Shown piece by piece: positions 20,556 through 20,714 of a stretch of DNA of 20,714 bases; the stretch's first letter is position 1; each line of letters starts with the position of its first letter. The notes beneath the pieces were generated by a model. The model searched no databases, was not told where the DNA came from, and was given only the letters and a program-made list of their open reading frames with translations. The translations under genes were made by a program, and so were the position numbers. Source of the DNA: a virus. The DNA is taken from the IMG/VR virus record IMGVR_UViG_3300037153_001095, positions 1-20,714 of that record, one strand, 5' to 3'.

Positions 20556-20714
20556 TCAGGAATCGCGTCCGGAGCCCCAAAAAGCTGCAGGGAAAGCCGC
20601 CATTGCAAGCTTGGACTTGATCTTGCTCCCCAGTCCGGTTTTGCCGCGAACGTGGAGATTTGCTCGCCGCGACATTTTGGAAAGCATTGCCGGAGGCCGC
20701 TGGACTGGAGGCGA
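20556..20714 (-). CDS. Possible host gene end upstream of tRNA-Tyr
   Basis: A minus-strand frame is open from the window edge to a stop at 20558..20556. It contains MSRRANLHVRGKTG and then a Lys/Ala-rich helix ending in FWGSGRDS. I do not recognise it, and 52 codons are too few to judge. It may be the end of the host gene lying before the tRNA, or noncoding. Confidence 0.2.
   Translation of the reverse strand, partial: SPPVQRPPAMLSKMSRRANLHVRGKTGLGSKIKSKLAMAAFPAAFWGSGRDS

Noticed and set aside
20234-20608. Minus-strand frame reading through the tRNA gene
   Set aside because: It contains the translated tRNA (CKSAGLRLRRFESYLPHQ), a well-known false-gene pattern.

Overview
The window is a complete integrated mobile element of about 20.3 kb (148..20419) sitting in a tRNA-Tyr gene, with short host flanks (1..147 and about 20489..20714). 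The GC-rich codon use, the tRNA sequence and the style of the proteins (GpA-type terminase, DUF4214-like exported protein, small Tat-leader protein) suggest an alphaproteobacterium of the Hyphomicrobiales, probably near Bradyrhizobium or Rhodopseudomonas. That assignment is inference. The ends are fixed by a perfect 17-bp direct repeat: the 3' end of tRNA-Tyr (20403..20419) recurs at 148..164. Inside each end lie two copies of the 10-mer AGGTAAGACC in inverted orientation, which look like arm-type integrase sites.

Layout, left to right. (1) 165..2721 is left-end cargo of lower GC by eye: an exported ClpP/SDH-like serine protease homologue (+), then two minus-strand genes, a soluble orphan protein and a zinc-ribbon membrane protein. 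(2) 2998..8917 runs on the plus strand: a small Tat-leader-like protein, a 456-aa orphan, two strong intrinsic terminators, a MerR-like protein, three small helical proteins and a 626-aa tail tape-measure-like protein. (3) 8924..11932 is a replication module: a CHC2-zinc/TOPRIM primase and a SF3/D5-like helicase. (4) 11933..12829 is about 0.9 kb without a convincing gene. It holds an origin-like array of 11 perfect copies of GGTCCAAAC in both orientations around AT-rich DNA, then two TTTGGGCA palindromes, then a stretch that could be the packaging site. (5) 12830..16148 is a packaging module: terminase small subunit, GpA-type large subunit and a nucleoside 2-deoxyribosyltransferase-like protein, all overlapping or coupled. 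(6) 16274..17653 holds a 63-aa protein abutting a tyrosine integrase. (7) 17666..20025 is right-end cargo on the minus strand: a two-TM membrane protein and a DUF4214-like exported protein with an internal duplication. Then come the right arm sites and the tRNA.

How it fits together: the element can plausibly integrate and excise (integrase, possible small partner, arm sites), replicate from its own iteron origin (primase plus helicase) and cut its DNA for packaging (TerS plus TerL). I see no portal, major capsid, head-maturation protease, tail tube or baseplate gene, yet it carries a tape-measure-like gene. This pattern fits a phage satellite that borrows a helper's virion while supplying its own terminase and tail-length ruler. 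I know of no described family with exactly this gene set, but I could not search. A decayed prophage is the main alternative, although the frames are intact and tightly packed.
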